Below are positions 10,801 through 20,608 of a stretch of 64,000 bases of DNA, piece by piece; the stretch's first letter is position 1; each line of letters opens with the position of its first letter. A program made the translations under genes and the position numbers. This stretch comes from Berghia stephanieae (lineage: Eukaryota > Mollusca > Gastropoda > Nudibranchia > Aeolidiidae), in assembly GCA_034508935.3 (NCBI GenBank), contig CM067444.1, positions 27,486,966 through 27,550,965 on the forward strand, in the 5' to 3' direction. Below the pieces are notes generated by a model, which was not told where the DNA came from, made no database searches, and saw nothing but the letters and a program-made list of their open reading frames with translations.

Positions 10801-11074
10801 GAACAAAGTTTATTAGAATCAAACCTCTGCTCTATTGAACATTTTTACCAGGGAATCATCATGAATCAGATATAGTGTAATTTCTTCTCTTTACTCTACC
10901 CCAATTCCACCCTTCTTTTCTCTCATTCTTTGACAACAGCACATCTTTTGTGAGCAGTGTGTATCTATATGGTTTGATCGTGAGAAGACTTGTCCCATGT
11001 GCCGTGCCCAAATCACTACAGAGTCCCCCTTGTGGAAAGATGGAAATACCAGTGCTCATCTTCAATGGCATTGA
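3325..11074 (+). CDS. RNFT1: RNFT1/RNFT2-like membrane RING-type E3 ubiquitin ligase, 3' exons
   Basis: Six exons joined in frame: 3325-3437, 5232-5385, 6013-6159, 7925-7990, 10416-10517 and 10940-11074 (stop TGA 11072-11074). All junctions are GT/AG and the phases match. They encode about 240 residues: two membrane segments (LLWLSGFLLANIIILYYVF; LLWCVIMTDYIIKFFTII), the GKYYLLIESLSQLYRQSVTI block, the GWSMWKSVQFVYSAFRQFQ linker and a C-terminal C3HC4 RING. The tail WKDGNTSAHLQWH matches the family ending (WKDG.TSAHFQ). Vertebrate RNFT1 is about 435 residues, so roughly 200 N-terminal residues, including further membrane segments, are expected left of the window. RNFT1 is known as an ER E3 ligase acting in protein quality control; RNFT2 is its paralogue. 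Which of the two this is closer to cannot be decided here. Confidence 0.9.
3522..3602. repeat. (ATT)n microsatellite
   Basis: Imperfect ATT/TTATT tract in the RNFT intron after exon 3325-3437. Confidence 0.9.
3657..4083 (+). mobile_element. REP-1 copy (A-tailed retroposon), internally shortened
   Basis: Starts ACTGGGTGGGGTTCC and ends in the family tail ACCCTT then A/C-rich. It lacks roughly 90 bp around the GGGAGATGATATTT segment present in the copies at 6307 and 53770. No protein is encoded. It is immediately followed by FB-1. Confidence 0.85.
4233..4545 (-). mobile_element. SINE-B copy inside FB-1
   Basis: Full-length reverse copy. It begins GAGCTTTTATAGAGTGCAAT (3' end of the SINE) and ends with the complement of the tRNA-like head, including a B-box-like region with reverse GGCTCAAACCC and the CATACCACAAGACCACAT block. 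Confidence 0.85.
4740..4882. repeat. (ATT)n tail and microsatellite
   Basis: The tract follows GCGCACTATAAATCGATACC, a common retroposon 3' end, and reads as an expanded (ATT)n tail. The leucine-rich frame across it is meaningless. Confidence 0.9.
5500..5692 (-). repeat. REP-2 dispersed repeat
   Basis: About 190 bp, reverse-oriented relative to 14998-15190 and 33690-33898. Shared blocks include GGTCAGATGTATG and the complement of CATACATCTGACCATAACTT. A poly-G run lies just upstream at 5466-5482. Class unknown. Confidence 0.7.
5885..5960 (+). mobile_element. Retroposon 3' end with (ATT)n tail
   Basis: AAGCGCTTAGAGTCTGG followed by TTATAGCGCTATATAAG and an ATT tail is a 3' end typical of SINE/LINE pairs in many marine animals. 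The body cannot be delimited. Confidence 0.45.
6307..6834 (+). mobile_element. REP-1 copy, full length, with 14-bp target duplication
   Basis: The 528-bp element is flanked by direct repeats AACATAACCACACC at 6293-6306 and 6835-6848. It begins TCTGGGTGGGGTTCC and ends with an A/C-rich tail (AAAAACAAAAAACAAAAC-like). Variable-length duplications plus an A-rich tail indicate target-primed retroposition. No ORF and no clear tRNA, 5S or 7SL head is visible. Confidence 0.9.
7405..7515 (+). mobile_element. SINE-A relic
   Basis: The phrase GTCCACCTAGCAGTAATGGG, followed by GTTAGA and AAAGCAGTTTACAATAGACC, matches the middle of SINE-A with many changes. Ends are unclear. Confidence 0.4.
7625..7770. 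repeat. Possible SINE-like relic
   Basis: AGCGCATTTCCTTAGATTTACC with ATGCTCAATGCGCTTCACAA resembles the 3' portion of SINE-B or a related SINE, followed by unmatched sequence. Lies in the RNFT intron before exon 7925-7990. Confidence 0.3.
8641..9345 (-). mobile_element. piggyBac-like element, internally deleted, TTAA-flanked
   Basis: A 705-bp element with perfect 14-bp terminal inverted repeats CCCATAGAGGCCCG and CGGGCCTCTATGGG. It is flanked on both sides by TTAA (8637-8640, 9346-9349). TTAA duplications with TIRs starting CCC are hallmarks of the piggyBac superfamily. A second GGGCCTC-type motif lies about 30-50 bp inside each end, as in piggyBac subterminal repeats. The right part is GC-rich compared with its surroundings. 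Read from the minus strand it carries the start of an acidic transposase-like frame. It sits in an RNFT intron. Confidence 0.85.
8840..9082 (-). pseudogene. piggyBac transposase N-terminal remnant
   Basis: An 80-codon frame starting MALRNDVLESGVDNEED, very rich in Asp/Glu (for example NESDIELEREDVNDGGDG and DSDTESESKIDENDG). piggyBac transposases characteristically begin with such an acidic, disordered stretch. After about residue 67 the frame runs into an A-rich tract with no catalytic domain, so the copy is non-autonomous. The link to a transposase is inferred from composition and position inside TTAA-flanked TIRs. Confidence 0.55.
9495..9790 (-). mobile_element. SINE-B copy
   Basis: Near full-length reverse copy, from GAGCTTTTATATAATGC to the reverse tRNA-like head (GTGTCATACCACTAGACCAC). 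Confidence 0.85.
10416..11074 (+). CDS. RNFT-like RING finger exons (last two exons)
   Basis: Exon 10416-10517 starts SFGKKPSASDMLERG and carries CPICQDSV and PVMLPCK. Exon 10940-11074 begins HIFCEQC and ends CPMCRAQI, WKDG and SAHLQWH. The intron splits the RING between the third Cys and the His (CK|H). The order C-x2-C, C-x-H-x2-C-x2-C, C-x2-C is a complete RING-HC, so E2 binding should be intact. The acceptor of the first exon follows a long T-run (10391-10415). Confidence 0.9.
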
Positions 11075-11474
11075 TAATGGCTGAATTGGGTAGGAACTGC
11101 ATACCTGCCTCCACGCCTATTTCAACAAAACATTTTCAGACCTACGGGTTTTGGGCTCCATCTACAAAGCAACATGAGTATATATCTTAATTATAAAAAA
11201 AACAACAACCAAAAAAAGAATAACAAATGTTGAAAATGAAAGTTTGATTCTAGGGCACATTTATACCAAGAGAGATGAAACTTATTCAATCTCGACAAAG
11301 GCAAATTGGTCATTTATAATGCTAGTTATTGTATTTTTTTGGGTGAAAACTACAAATTTTTAGAACTTTGAGTTGGCATTGTGGAAATGGCTTTGATATG
11401 AAATTAATGATGCTCTGAAACTCATTGGCCCATTGCTTCTATGTAAATGTTGCTGCACGAAGCTCGAAGATATA

Positions 11475-11673
11475 AATAACAATGTGAAATTGAATGTAAG
11501 CTTCAATTTAATATAAGAAACCAGATTAAATGGACGTTTTAGGTTTCCCCTTTATCAACAAAACAGGATGAATAAAACACTACAGACAAATGAGATAATG
11601 TGGTAGTGGCCAGTCCATTTTATCTGGTTTCGTATATTAAATTGAAGCTTACATTCAATTTCACATTGTTATT
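11475..11673. mobile_element. MITE-1 copy, 199 bp, long TIRs
   Basis: Left AATAACAATGTGAAATTGAA and right TTCAATTTCACATTGTTATT are perfect reverse complements. The arms extend about 50 bp each through GTAAGCTTCAATTTAAT. The centre contains CCTTTATCAACAAAACAGG. Other copies are at 23454-23650 (whole), 56347 and 58795 (partial). Confidence 0.85.
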
Positions 11674-12257
11674 CATTGTTATTCATATCAAGTCATGGTG
11701 AACAATCAAGTCTGATGAGTAATGATATTGATTATGAAATCTGACCTACCCCATCAATCTGCTGTTATTTCAGAATGAACCGGATAAAGAAAAGCCGATT
11801 AGAAATCTGAAATTGTAAATTTTTCACTCTTTTAAATTATATTTATTTGTTGTCTTGGATGAAGCATTTGGATTTAATCCAGTCCTAACAATTTTGGCTA
11901 CAAATTTCATTTTCAGTCTCTAAATACTCAAACTTTTATACTGTTTTGTGGCGATGGTTAACGTTTTGAGTATAACTGAATGTATGGATTTTGGTAAAAT
12001 ACATGATTGTAGTTTCATAAGCTGCAAAAGGGTTGATTTTCATAATTTTAAAAATCCTTTTGACTTTGAATTCAGTTTTCCGAATCGGATTCACCTCGTC
12101 ATGATACCAGAAAGAGGCCGGGAGTCATGGTAGGCAATGTCTGTCCATTATCGGATTTGACATTGAATTGCACATAGTGATGAAAATCATTATATTTACC
12201 TTTTATTGTCTAGGATTAGCACAATACCTTTGTTACACTCACAGTATTATAAGCACA

Positions 12258-12272
12258 CAGACACACACACAT

Positions 12273-12307
<35 letters not shown>
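12258..12307. repeat. (AC)n microsatellite
   Basis: CACACA tract of about 50 bp. Confidence 0.9.
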
Positions 12308-12311
<4 letters not shown>

Positions 12312-12761
12312 TTGCAAATGCTTGTTCAATTTACAGTGTCAAAATTTTATTTTTTTATAAGTTTTTGAGAGGCAAAATCATTTTACCTAGAGTCATATTT
12401 ATTATCAGATCAAAACATTATGATCATAACCTTTTGACAAGTCATAGTCAAGAATAAAAATTGTAAAAAAAAGAGAAGATAATTCAACTATCAACAATAT
12501 ACCACTGACATGAATTTTATCATATCATTATATTCAGGCCATCTCTGGCCCCAACCAATAATGCTTTATCTTACATGAAACGTCGATCTAGTCCCATCAA
12601 ATCCTCATCAACATAGTAATCAAACAACATTACTACTTTTAATTCTTACCCCGTCATTTCCACTTGGCTACATTGATTTATTAGTGTCTGAGACAACCAT
12701 ATCCACAGCTTTATGAATAACATAAGACTTTGTTTAACACAGAACTAACTGTTTGTTTGCG

Positions 12762-13012
12762 CTATGTGGTCTGGTGGTAATGACACTCGCTTTCAAGACT
12801 GAAAGGTCCAGGGTTAGCGTCCTGCTGTGAGAAGCACATAGTTGAGTCCTTGGAAAAGGCTCTTTCCTCGCAACCTATTCCCGTACTCTGATATAAAATG
12901 AGTACTTGGCAGTTAACAGCATCGTCCCACTTGTTATGTGTTGCTGTTGGCCAAGGATCACCTGTAAAGCACTGAGCACGTTTAGTGGATATTGCTTTAT
13001 ATTAATGTTTCT
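12762..13012 (+). mobile_element. SINE-B copy, forward
   Basis: Forward copy beginning CTATGTGGTCTGGTGGTAAT (A-box side) with GGTCCAGGGTTAGCG at the B-box position. It ends in the GCACGTTTAGTGGATATTGC 3' segment and a T/A-rich tail. Confidence 0.8.
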
Positions 13013-13097
13013 TTTTTTTTTACTTTTTAATTTTGTATCCAATATCTTTGATTTATCAAATGAAGGGAATTTAAAAGAATGAAGAAATAAAATAAGA

Positions 13098-13322
13098 AAA
13101 CGAGCTTTTATATAGTTAATATAGTCGCTAAATGTGTACAAAACGCTTTACAAGGGATTCAAGTCCCAACAGCAAAAGTTAAAATGCAGGAAGAGACATG
13201 ATGCCTGTTAGGCACTCTCACAATTGTTTTTTGTTGTTGTCTGAAACAATGTTATTAATGCATGGAACTCATTTTACATCTGTGTGCTGTGAAGGAATGT
13301 GAGTAAAGAGGAGTGGACTTCA
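13098..13322 (-). mobile_element. SINE-B copy, truncated
   Basis: Reverse copy from ACGAGCTTTTATATAG to GTGAGTAAAGAG. The tRNA-like head is missing. It lies tail-to-tail with the forward copy about 85 bp away. Confidence 0.75.
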
Positions 13323-14202
13323 TGCCATATATATATAGTGGAAACAAACATCTGTTTTTAAATCTTTGATTACTGTCGTAAAGTTCAAAAATGAACCCGC
13401 GAGAAGGGAATTTCTCATGGTGTTATGCTTTTCCAGAAAAATGACATTCATATCTTATATTGACAAGATGTTTATATCATATTGGGAGATTTCAATTAAA
13501 CAGACAGAGCTGAGATTTAGTCCAGAATTATTATTGTACACCAATTTTTGAGGAGTTGAGTATGTTTCCAGATTTCCTTTTTCCCTTTAAAATAGTCAAT
13601 TAAATTGATATGTATGTCACACAAATATTCTTTAAAAACTTATACCAAAGGTCATTATGAACTGGATGTAGTTATATATCACTGTCTCAAGATCTGGAAC
13701 AAAGTTCAAAGACAGTGCTGTCGAATGCCCTCTCCAAAAAAACAAAACAAAAAAAAAGTTCCAATATTCGGTTTTGTTTTTAAAAAATCTGAAATGCTTT
13801 CTGCTGAGGTATTCGCCTTTATTTATTTATTTTTTTTAACAAGAGGATTGACAATTGTCTTTAAGGCCATTGTACAGTTTGGGTTCTGGATTTGTTTTGT
13901 TGGTTTTTTTTTACTCAGAGTATACCTTCGTTTACAAATGTATCAAATGAAATCAACCTGACCTGAGACATTTTATTGTTTTTTAAAATAGTGGTATCTA
14001 AGCTTTTTTAGAGCAATGTGATAGATTGGCAAGTTTTTCAAGAATAAATGAATTGAAAAATACTTGATGGGAATGCTGTAGGTATCTTGTTTGCTAGAAG
14101 AATAATGCCATTGCTGGAATAGAGCAAGACTTGGGAAGGGCCTTTCAAACCGTATGTCGGACTTGTTATTGTTATTTGAGAAGTAATAATAAATTATTAA
14201 GA

Positions 14203-14207
14203 ATATA

Positions 14208-14271
<64 letters not shown>
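14203..14271. repeat. (TA)n microsatellite
   Basis: Nearly uninterrupted TA tract. Confidence 0.9.
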
Positions 14272-14408
14272 ATTTATGCTTGAAAAATGATCAATCTGAT
14301 CAGCTATTATTCCTCTTTTTACAATCAATTTCATGTTTTCCATATAAAAAAAAGAAAAAGAAAAAATCCTTATGGGCTTTGATGTTTAAAGGCATTTTAT
14401 ATTTACAG

Positions 14409-14951
14409 TCTTCCGTAATTTGTTGCATTATTATCAGCAAAGTGATACTAGGCTGCTAGAAGCTGTGGACTGTAAAAAGTAATAAACAGAAATGAATATA
14501 ACAGCTTCGAAAAAGAACAAAATACCAAACACGGAAGGTTTTGGGCTCAAAACCTTTCTTCAGCCAACAAAAAACAAGAAAGACAAATACATTACTAAAT
14601 TCCAGATAGACGACAGAGATATTTCTGTCATCTATCTGGAATTTAGTAATGTATTTATGTCTTTCTTGTCTCTGTCGTCTATCTGGAATTTAGTAATGTA
14701 TTTATGTCTTTCTTGTTTTTTGTTGTTGGCTGAAGAAAGGTTTTGAGACAGAAACCTTCCGTGTTTGGTATTTTGTTCTTATATGAAGCATTTATATTCG
14801 TTTTTGTTTATTATCAGCAAGTGAAGCAAAGATCTCTGGGCCTGCCTCACATGATGTGGTATTTGCCCAACTCGGAACTCACGATGCAGAGCTGTCAACT
14901 GTCCTGGTGGAATCTGGACTGTCCGATTTGGCAACCTGGAGCAGAAATTAA
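14409..14951 (+). pseudogene. Orphan terminal coding exon interrupted by FB-1
   Basis: An acceptor-like TATATTTACAG (ending 14408) precedes an open frame in two host pieces, 14409-14445 and 14825-14951, separated by FB-1 (14446-14807). Read across the empty site, it gives 54 codons beginning FRNLLHYYQQSEAKISGP, passing through HDVVFAQLGTHDAELSTVLV and ending SGLSDLATWSRN and TAA. Codon use looks protein-like. I do not recognise the protein. No partner exon was found between 11075 and 14408, so it may be a gene fragment, the end of an unseen gene, or a pseudogene. Confidence 0.4.
14446..14807. mobile_element. FB-1 foldback element with 17-18 bp target duplication
   Basis: Palindromic 362-bp element. 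The left arm runs from CTAGAAGCTGTGGACTG through CAAAATACCAAACACGGAAGG, and the right arm is its complement. The loop contains two copies of TATCTGGAATTTAGTAATGT. Flanks: TTATTATCAGCAAAGTGA (14428-14445) and TTATTATCAGCAAGTGA (14808-14824), a direct duplication differing by one A. A duplication this long suggests target-primed insertion rather than cut-and-paste. Other copies: 4086, 29066, 35187, 39393, 61605. Confidence 0.75.
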
Positions 14952-14997
14952 GAAGAGAAAAAATATCAAAGCTTAATTTCACATCTAAATATTTTTT

Positions 14998-15190
14998 TTA
15001 AGCTGAAAAGTTGAAAAAGTATGAAATTTGATACCTTTCCCATACATCTGACCATAACTTCCTGAAAAATCACCTGATTTACTTCAAATAAAGATTAAAA
15101 TGCTTTGGGGAGCATATTCTTTCAGAAAATGCAAATCCAAAATTTTCACCTTCCGACTGATTATGTCATGCACTGACACATATAATAGTC
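14998..15190 (+). repeat. REP-2 dispersed repeat
   Basis: Shares with 33690-33898 the run CCCATACATCTGACCATAAC, then CCTGATTTACTTCAAATAAA, TTTTCACCTTCCGAC and GATTATGTCATGCAC. No coding capacity and no terminal structure found. Confidence 0.7.
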
Positions 15191-17206
15191 CAAACATACC
15201 GCTGTTTTAGGCCATGACAGCAATGCACATAAGGGTGTCCCATTTTAGCTGTTTGAAAAGTTGACCGCTATGCATTATCTAACCAATTGTCTATGAATGG
15301 TATTCTGTTGGGATGAACCAGATCTCAAAAAGGAATTTTAAAGTTCAAATGACTAGAAAACGGGGAAAAAAAAATAAAATAATTTTTCTTAAGAAATTGA
15401 ATTAATTTTCTTTTTAAAATTGGCCTCATAAAATCTAACCTAAAGTCTCATATTTTTTACAATAAATTCAATTTTTATTATCTAAATTCACCGACATCAT
15501 ACCGATTTTAGGCAATGGATCGGAAGTTTGGAAATTACCTTTTTGCTAGGTTTTAGGTCTTATTGTATGATATGTGTACAAAAGTACACAGAGGAATGAA
15601 AAAAGGATAAAAAATATTGAAAAGTCATAAAAAGTATTTTTTATCGGGTTATAGAGGGTTTTTTATAGGATACATAGGGGCTGTTGTGTTTTTTAAATCG
15701 ACCTGTCTATTCTTTTTTAACTGAATGTTTTGTCTTTGTTTCATTCCACGTAAAATTTCAAAATTGGTGAAAAGGACTCAAGTTAGTCATTACAACATAC
15801 CAATAAGTGGAAATTATCATAACAATTTAATGATTGCTGCTTTCTTTTTTAGTGGACACCAATTTCATCGGTTTAAGTTATTGCTTTCCTAAAGAATCGT
15901 GTTTGTATGAACTTGTCGACTGAAGTCTTTTTAAATAAGATTCCTGAAAATTCTCTTTATTTATAAATAACTTTTAGTTTCCTTTATATTATATTAATGG
16001 TGATGGATTTAAGTTTATAATTGATGATGTCTTTTATTTAAAAAAAAACATAACTATTTAACTGTTCTTCCTGTATCGAATGAAAATTAAATAGTTGTCC
16101 TTAGTCATCAATTTCTCCTTTTAGTGTCGCAATCAACAGGATGATTATGGACTGAAATGGGAGATTTTATTTTATATAGAAAATATCCATTTTTCAAAAT
16201 GTGTATATATGTAAAATTTATATATTCTTCGAGTTAAAGAGAGTCATTAGGATCCAAGCCATAAAAAATATCACTCGTTTCAAGACAATTTAATTTGTTC
16301 TGGATAATTTATTTTTTAAAATTTTTTTGGTGCCTTCAAAGATCTGTTGTATATACATCTTATGTTTTCCTTGTACTTTGCCAATAAATGTTTATTTTGA
16401 ATGCCAGAATTATAATTTGTGTTTTCCGATAAAGCGTATTGGTGATTGTTGACTTTATAAGTGACTTTCCTTTCCATTTCCTTATTTTCTATTTAACTAG
16501 ATGTAACTTGGTTAATCATCATTTGAGTGAAATGATAGTCAAGTACGAGAAGTTAAGATAAAAGTTTACAAACAACTTTGAACTTCATATTTTCTGAACC
16601 AAGAACTTTATAGCATTTCGTGTCATCGAGACAGAGTTGAAAGAAATGTAGAAAAGTTTGAGGACTTGGTGTTTGAATCATTATTTGAGAGCATAGGTTA
16701 TAAGATTTTGAACTCATGGGTCCCAGGCTATTGGTAGGGTGTTGTCCTTTCTTGGTGTGCTGTTTTCTTTGTCTCTGAGTCAATCTCTAAGGTAATTAGT
16801 CCACTGGGATCAAGTATTTTTTTTTCTGTGTTTGAAGGTTTAAAACAAAATTATTTCTTTGTAAATCATCTTGAGTGATTTTTATTAGAATTAAGAACTA
16901 AATGAGTGTCTCCCATTTAGCGAGAATCCCATGCTGTTGTCTATGTGAGACTTGAGTGGCAAGGGGTACAGGGATAGATTGCTGCTTGAATGTACTTGTA
17001 TCAATTCTCCTTTGCATTCCTTTTCCATAGGAGCCAGTAGGCTCTGAACTTGAAATATATATCCTTTCGTGATATTTTCCTTTTCTTTGGCACTGAAATG
17101 GCATAGAAATCATTCAACTTTTAACAACTAAACTAACTTATCCTTTGGCCAAGAGTATTTCCTAATAACAAAAGAGCTCTCACTCTTAAGAAATTCAGGA
17201 GCAGGC
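15191..17206. other. Intergenic, nothing recognised
   Basis: AT-rich sequence without conserved frames, tandem repeats or recognisable element ends on either strand. The short frames here have no domain-like content. Confidence 0.5.
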
Positions 17207-17985
17207 ACCAGTGTAAGATAAAGAACTGAACAATTGCGTAAGAAAGGTGCCAGATGAAGCAAGAAATAAAAATACAAGAAAAAAAGACATCCCAAAAAAT
17301 CAGTCGACCTCAACTGGGGATCGAACCTCAGACCTTTCAAGGTCTCATGTTTGATCCCCAGTCAAGGTCGTCTGACTGGGTGGGGTTCCTGACCTCCCAT
17401 AGTGGGCAGGGGGGTACATACCGTGTCTTCTATCCCCTTATATCTGTTTTCCAACATGCTTTCTGTCTTTGTCTTGGGATGATATTACTTGGTTTTGTCC
17501 TGGCCCTGGCTGGGATGGAAACAGTCAAATGCATAATTATTGTTTTGGGAGATGATATTTTTTTCCTTGTAAATCATCACTCTGTTATGTATTATTATAA
17601 TTGTTATTTTGAATGTATAATGTAAGCATTTGAGTGTAATCCTCTTTGTTGGATTTTGTGTTTGTGATCTCAAACTAAGTACATTGATGGTATGCTCTTG
17701 GAATCTACATCTGATCCCTATTTATTCCCAGTTCTCCTGTCTTACTTTTTTTTGGGTGCTTTAATTGTAATTCTAGAACTTTTTACTATCCCATTTTCTT
17801 CCTTTTTACTGGTGCTGATATAACCTAAATGTGTTGCAAGCGCCGTAAAACCCTTAAAAACAAAAACAAGGTCGTCTGATTTTTTGGGATGTTTTTTTTT
17901 CTTGTATTTTTCTTTCTTGCTTTGTCTGGCACCTTTTATACAAAATTGTTCAGTTCTTTAGCTCTCACTCTTCTTGTATTGCTTC
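17207..17985. mobile_element. SINE-C head-to-head hairpin interrupted by REP-1
   Basis: Left arm 17207-17375 and right arm 17880-17985 are near-perfect complements. Each arm is a tRNA-derived SINE (SINE-C) with a B-box-like GGTTCGATCCCC region and a TTTCTTGCTTTGTCTGGCAC body. The two tRNA heads face each other around GACCTTTCAAGGTCTCATG. REP-1 is inserted at 17376-17866 with a CAAGGTCGTCTGA duplication (17363-17375 and 17867-17879). The copy at 32284 shows the same hairpin without REP-1. Confidence 0.8.
17376..17866 (+). mobile_element. REP-1 copy with 13-bp target duplication
   Basis: 491 bp from CTGGGTGGGGTTCCTGACC to CCCTTAAAAACAAAAA, flanked by CAAGGTCGTCTGA on both sides. The uninterrupted SINE-C hairpin at 32284 is the empty-site control. 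Confidence 0.9.
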
Positions 17986-18210
17986 GTTCCTTGTGGCTTT
18001 ATGTCCTTGAGGAAAGTAAGAACAGTTTTTGCATTTAATTGCAGAGTTGATATGCTGAGAGGCGACATTATTCTTTCCATGACTGTCCTTTGATGAGGTA
18101 AAATAGTTTAAGGAATTATTGTTTATTCTTCGCTAAAATTAAAATTGAAACAAGATGAGAGAACCATCTATTTTGTAGAGCATTGTGGAATCAAATTTGC
18201 TGTACAGAGT

Positions 18211-18447
18211 GGTAATGACTAGATTTGTACACTTAAGGTGGTAATGACTAGATTTGTACACTTAAGGTGGTAATGACTAGATTTGTACACTAAAGGTGGT
18301 AATGACTAGATTTGTACACTAAAGGTGGTAATGACTAGATTTGTACACTAAAGGTGGTAATGACTAGATTTGTACACTTAAGGTGGTAATGACTAGATTT
18401 GTACACTAAAGGTGGTAATGACTAGATTTGTACACTAAAGGTGGTAA
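18211..18447. repeat. Tandem repeat, 29-bp unit, about 8 copies
   Basis: The unit contains GTGGTAATGACTAGATTTG then TACACTWAAG. Copies differ at one A/T position (ACTTAAG versus ACTAAAG). Head-to-tail with no spacer, so a minisatellite and not a CRISPR. Confidence 0.95.
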
Positions 18448-18999
18448 AAGTAAAAGAAAATCCTAATTTTGGATGTCATCGTGTCCCTTTCTGTTTTTAT
18501 GAGGGATGATTTTTTTCCCTGTTGTAAACGAAATCTCGTTTAGATGTCCTAGGCTAATGTGACGCGTGTCAATTTCTACCATGTATAATGTGTTATATAT
18601 TGTTATGAATATTATTACAATTAGATTTACATTTTGTGCAACTATCAGTTTTCGATAGTAATTTTTGTCCCAGACGAGATAGAGCTACAGTTAATAAACT
18701 TCTCTGTCATCTACATCTATTCTCTCAATTATCTTGCCTTTTTGTCTTGCATTTTTCTAAAATGACCAAGCAGAATAAGTAATAAGTACTATTAATCTTA
18801 TCAAAAACAAATGCGAAGTAGAAAATAATTTTTGGCATACTTTACCAAAAGAGCAATATGCTTTTACTTTTTTGTTGAGGTATATGACAAACCACTGGAA
18901 AACCATATTATGTTGGGTTGACATTGAAATTTGAATTTATAGTAAAATATATGAGACTTGGGTAAAGTTTATCTGCTTTATTGGGGAGAATGTAGTCCT

Positions 19000-19072
19000 T
19001 CAGATTCAGAGCCATCCGGCCCATGGTGCCGGAGTGAAGTGAGTGCTCTACCAACTGAGCTATCCCTTATTG
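19000..19072 (-). mobile_element. SINE-A, internally deleted
   Basis: AGAGCCATCCGGCCCATGG joins directly to GTGAGTGCTCTACCAACTGA, so both ends of the reverse SINE-A are present but the body is gone. Confidence 0.6.
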
Positions 19073-19581
19073 GGGCGAATAGATATTATCATCTCTTACA
19101 GAATGAAAAACAAACATTCTGTATTTCTGATCATTTGAATTAGAATGGACTTGTCAGCATCTAGTTCAGCCCAACATAATACCAGATTGTTGGGTCACAT
19201 ATTTTTTAATCTTATAAATTGGTTGTTACTGTGTTTTTAAGTTTTGTAAATATTATGAAACTGTCAAATATGTCTCTTTTAACTCGGATTATGTGTTGGT
19301 CATGGTGAAATCCTCTCACTAAATTATACGAGTAAATTGTTTGGATTTACCTCTATCTCTATACTCATCATCTTTGTATCTTAAATCTTTTAACTAACTT
19401 GTTATCTTCCACTCATCTTAAAATTATTAACGTTTGATCTAATATAAATACCGTACACACTAAAGGAACTCATTCCTATATATAAGATTTTATGTTGGCC
19501 AGTGTCAGTTTATTCAAGTGCAAATGTTCGATTGTCAAACATGAGCAGCTCAAATCACTAAATAACCTGTTTCCTGATTTA

Positions 19582-20396
19582 CAGTAGAACTCGGAAATAG
19601 CGAGTTCGACGGGTCCACTCCTGATTACTCGCTATTTCCGAGTTCTCGCTATTCCCGAGTTTCCAGGAAAGGTCACTCGGCCATACAAAAATATATGGAA
19701 AGACAATGTGTGTGTGTGTGTGTGTGTGTCGCGCGTGCGTGCAAATGACTATGTGTGGATAAAGTGGGGTGAAGGCGGGGTTGAACACGGCCTTCGTTAA
19801 CTACGTAATGATGGCCACAGGTTGAAGTTGATCCGCCCCTTCCATTTCCATCAAGATTTCGTGTGTGTGTGTGTGTGCGAGTGTTTGTATGCACTAGGCA
19901 TGTTTGATGAGGTAAGCAAGCGCATCACTCAATCACTGACCCACTGAAATGATGGTTCCACGCTCCCCTCTCTCGCTGATCGTGTCGTTCGTTAACGAAT
20001 GCGACTCGCTGACCGATGCTGCGAAGTGAGGCATGTTGACCACATTGGGTGAATAATTGACCCCCACACGCACACAAACACACACACCCAACCCCCACCC
20101 AAATTTGTTTCGCCTACTATGTACTCTAGTCTAGGCTACTATGTAATATTACTCGTAACGAAAAATAAGAAAAGAAAAGAAGCTAGGCTAAAAATATTTA
20201 AATCGCCCTTGTCTGGTGTTTTGCTTTACTTCGTGCGAAGTCCAAGGCTGGGGCAGGAAATGCTCGTTATTTCCGAGTTGACCTCTTTTTCATACTCGCT
20301 ACTTGCATGCTAATTTTTGTGACTCAAATAAGAGAAAAAAACGGGGATTTAGATTTTACTCGCTATTTCCGAGTACGTTACTTTCATGTTCTACTG
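19582..20396. mobile_element. pogo/Tigger-like non-autonomous DNA transposon
   Basis: 815 bp bounded by CAGTAGAAC and GTTCTACTG with TA on each side (19580-19581, 20397-20398). Subterminal motif CTCGGAAATAGCGAG and its complement recur (19590, 19627, 20263, 20359). TA target sites, CAGT ends and such internal repeats fit pogo-type Tc1/mariner elements. The inside holds two short (TG)n tracts and no transposase. Confidence 0.75.
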
Positions 20397-20608
20397 TAAT
20401 TTATTTGACATTGTCATTGATAGTGATAGCAATGTCGTACTTATTGGATCTGTTACTGTTAAATGGAAGAATTTGAACCAGCAAAATTTTAATTGTGACC
20501 CACCATCTCAGTTCAGTATTATTATGATAGGTTGAACGGAGTGCTAAAAATTAACTAAAAGAAGGAAATTTGAGATGATTGAAATGTTTTCATTGAGAAG
20601 GAATATGA

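Larger units (their letters stand above)
11075..14408. other. Intergenic / RNFT 3' flank, no gene seen apart from repeats listed
   Basis: Contains MITE-1 (11475), an (AC)n tract, two SINE-B copies and a (TA)n tract. Possible polyadenylation hexamers occur (for example AATAAA near 11572), but I cannot choose the RNFT 3' end. No conserved coding exon recognised on either strand. Confidence 0.5.

Noticed and set aside
16553-17113. Minus-strand frames of 71-76 codons
   Set aside because: No domain-like features, no splice structure, and composition like the surrounding AT-rich DNA.
18045-18115. Possible exon after TTTAATTGCAG
   Set aside because: All three frames contain stops before the next GT.
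18211-18447. CRISPR-like regular repeats
   Set aside because: Units are contiguous with no spacers in a eukaryotic intergenic region; a minisatellite. The same holds for 22014-22342.
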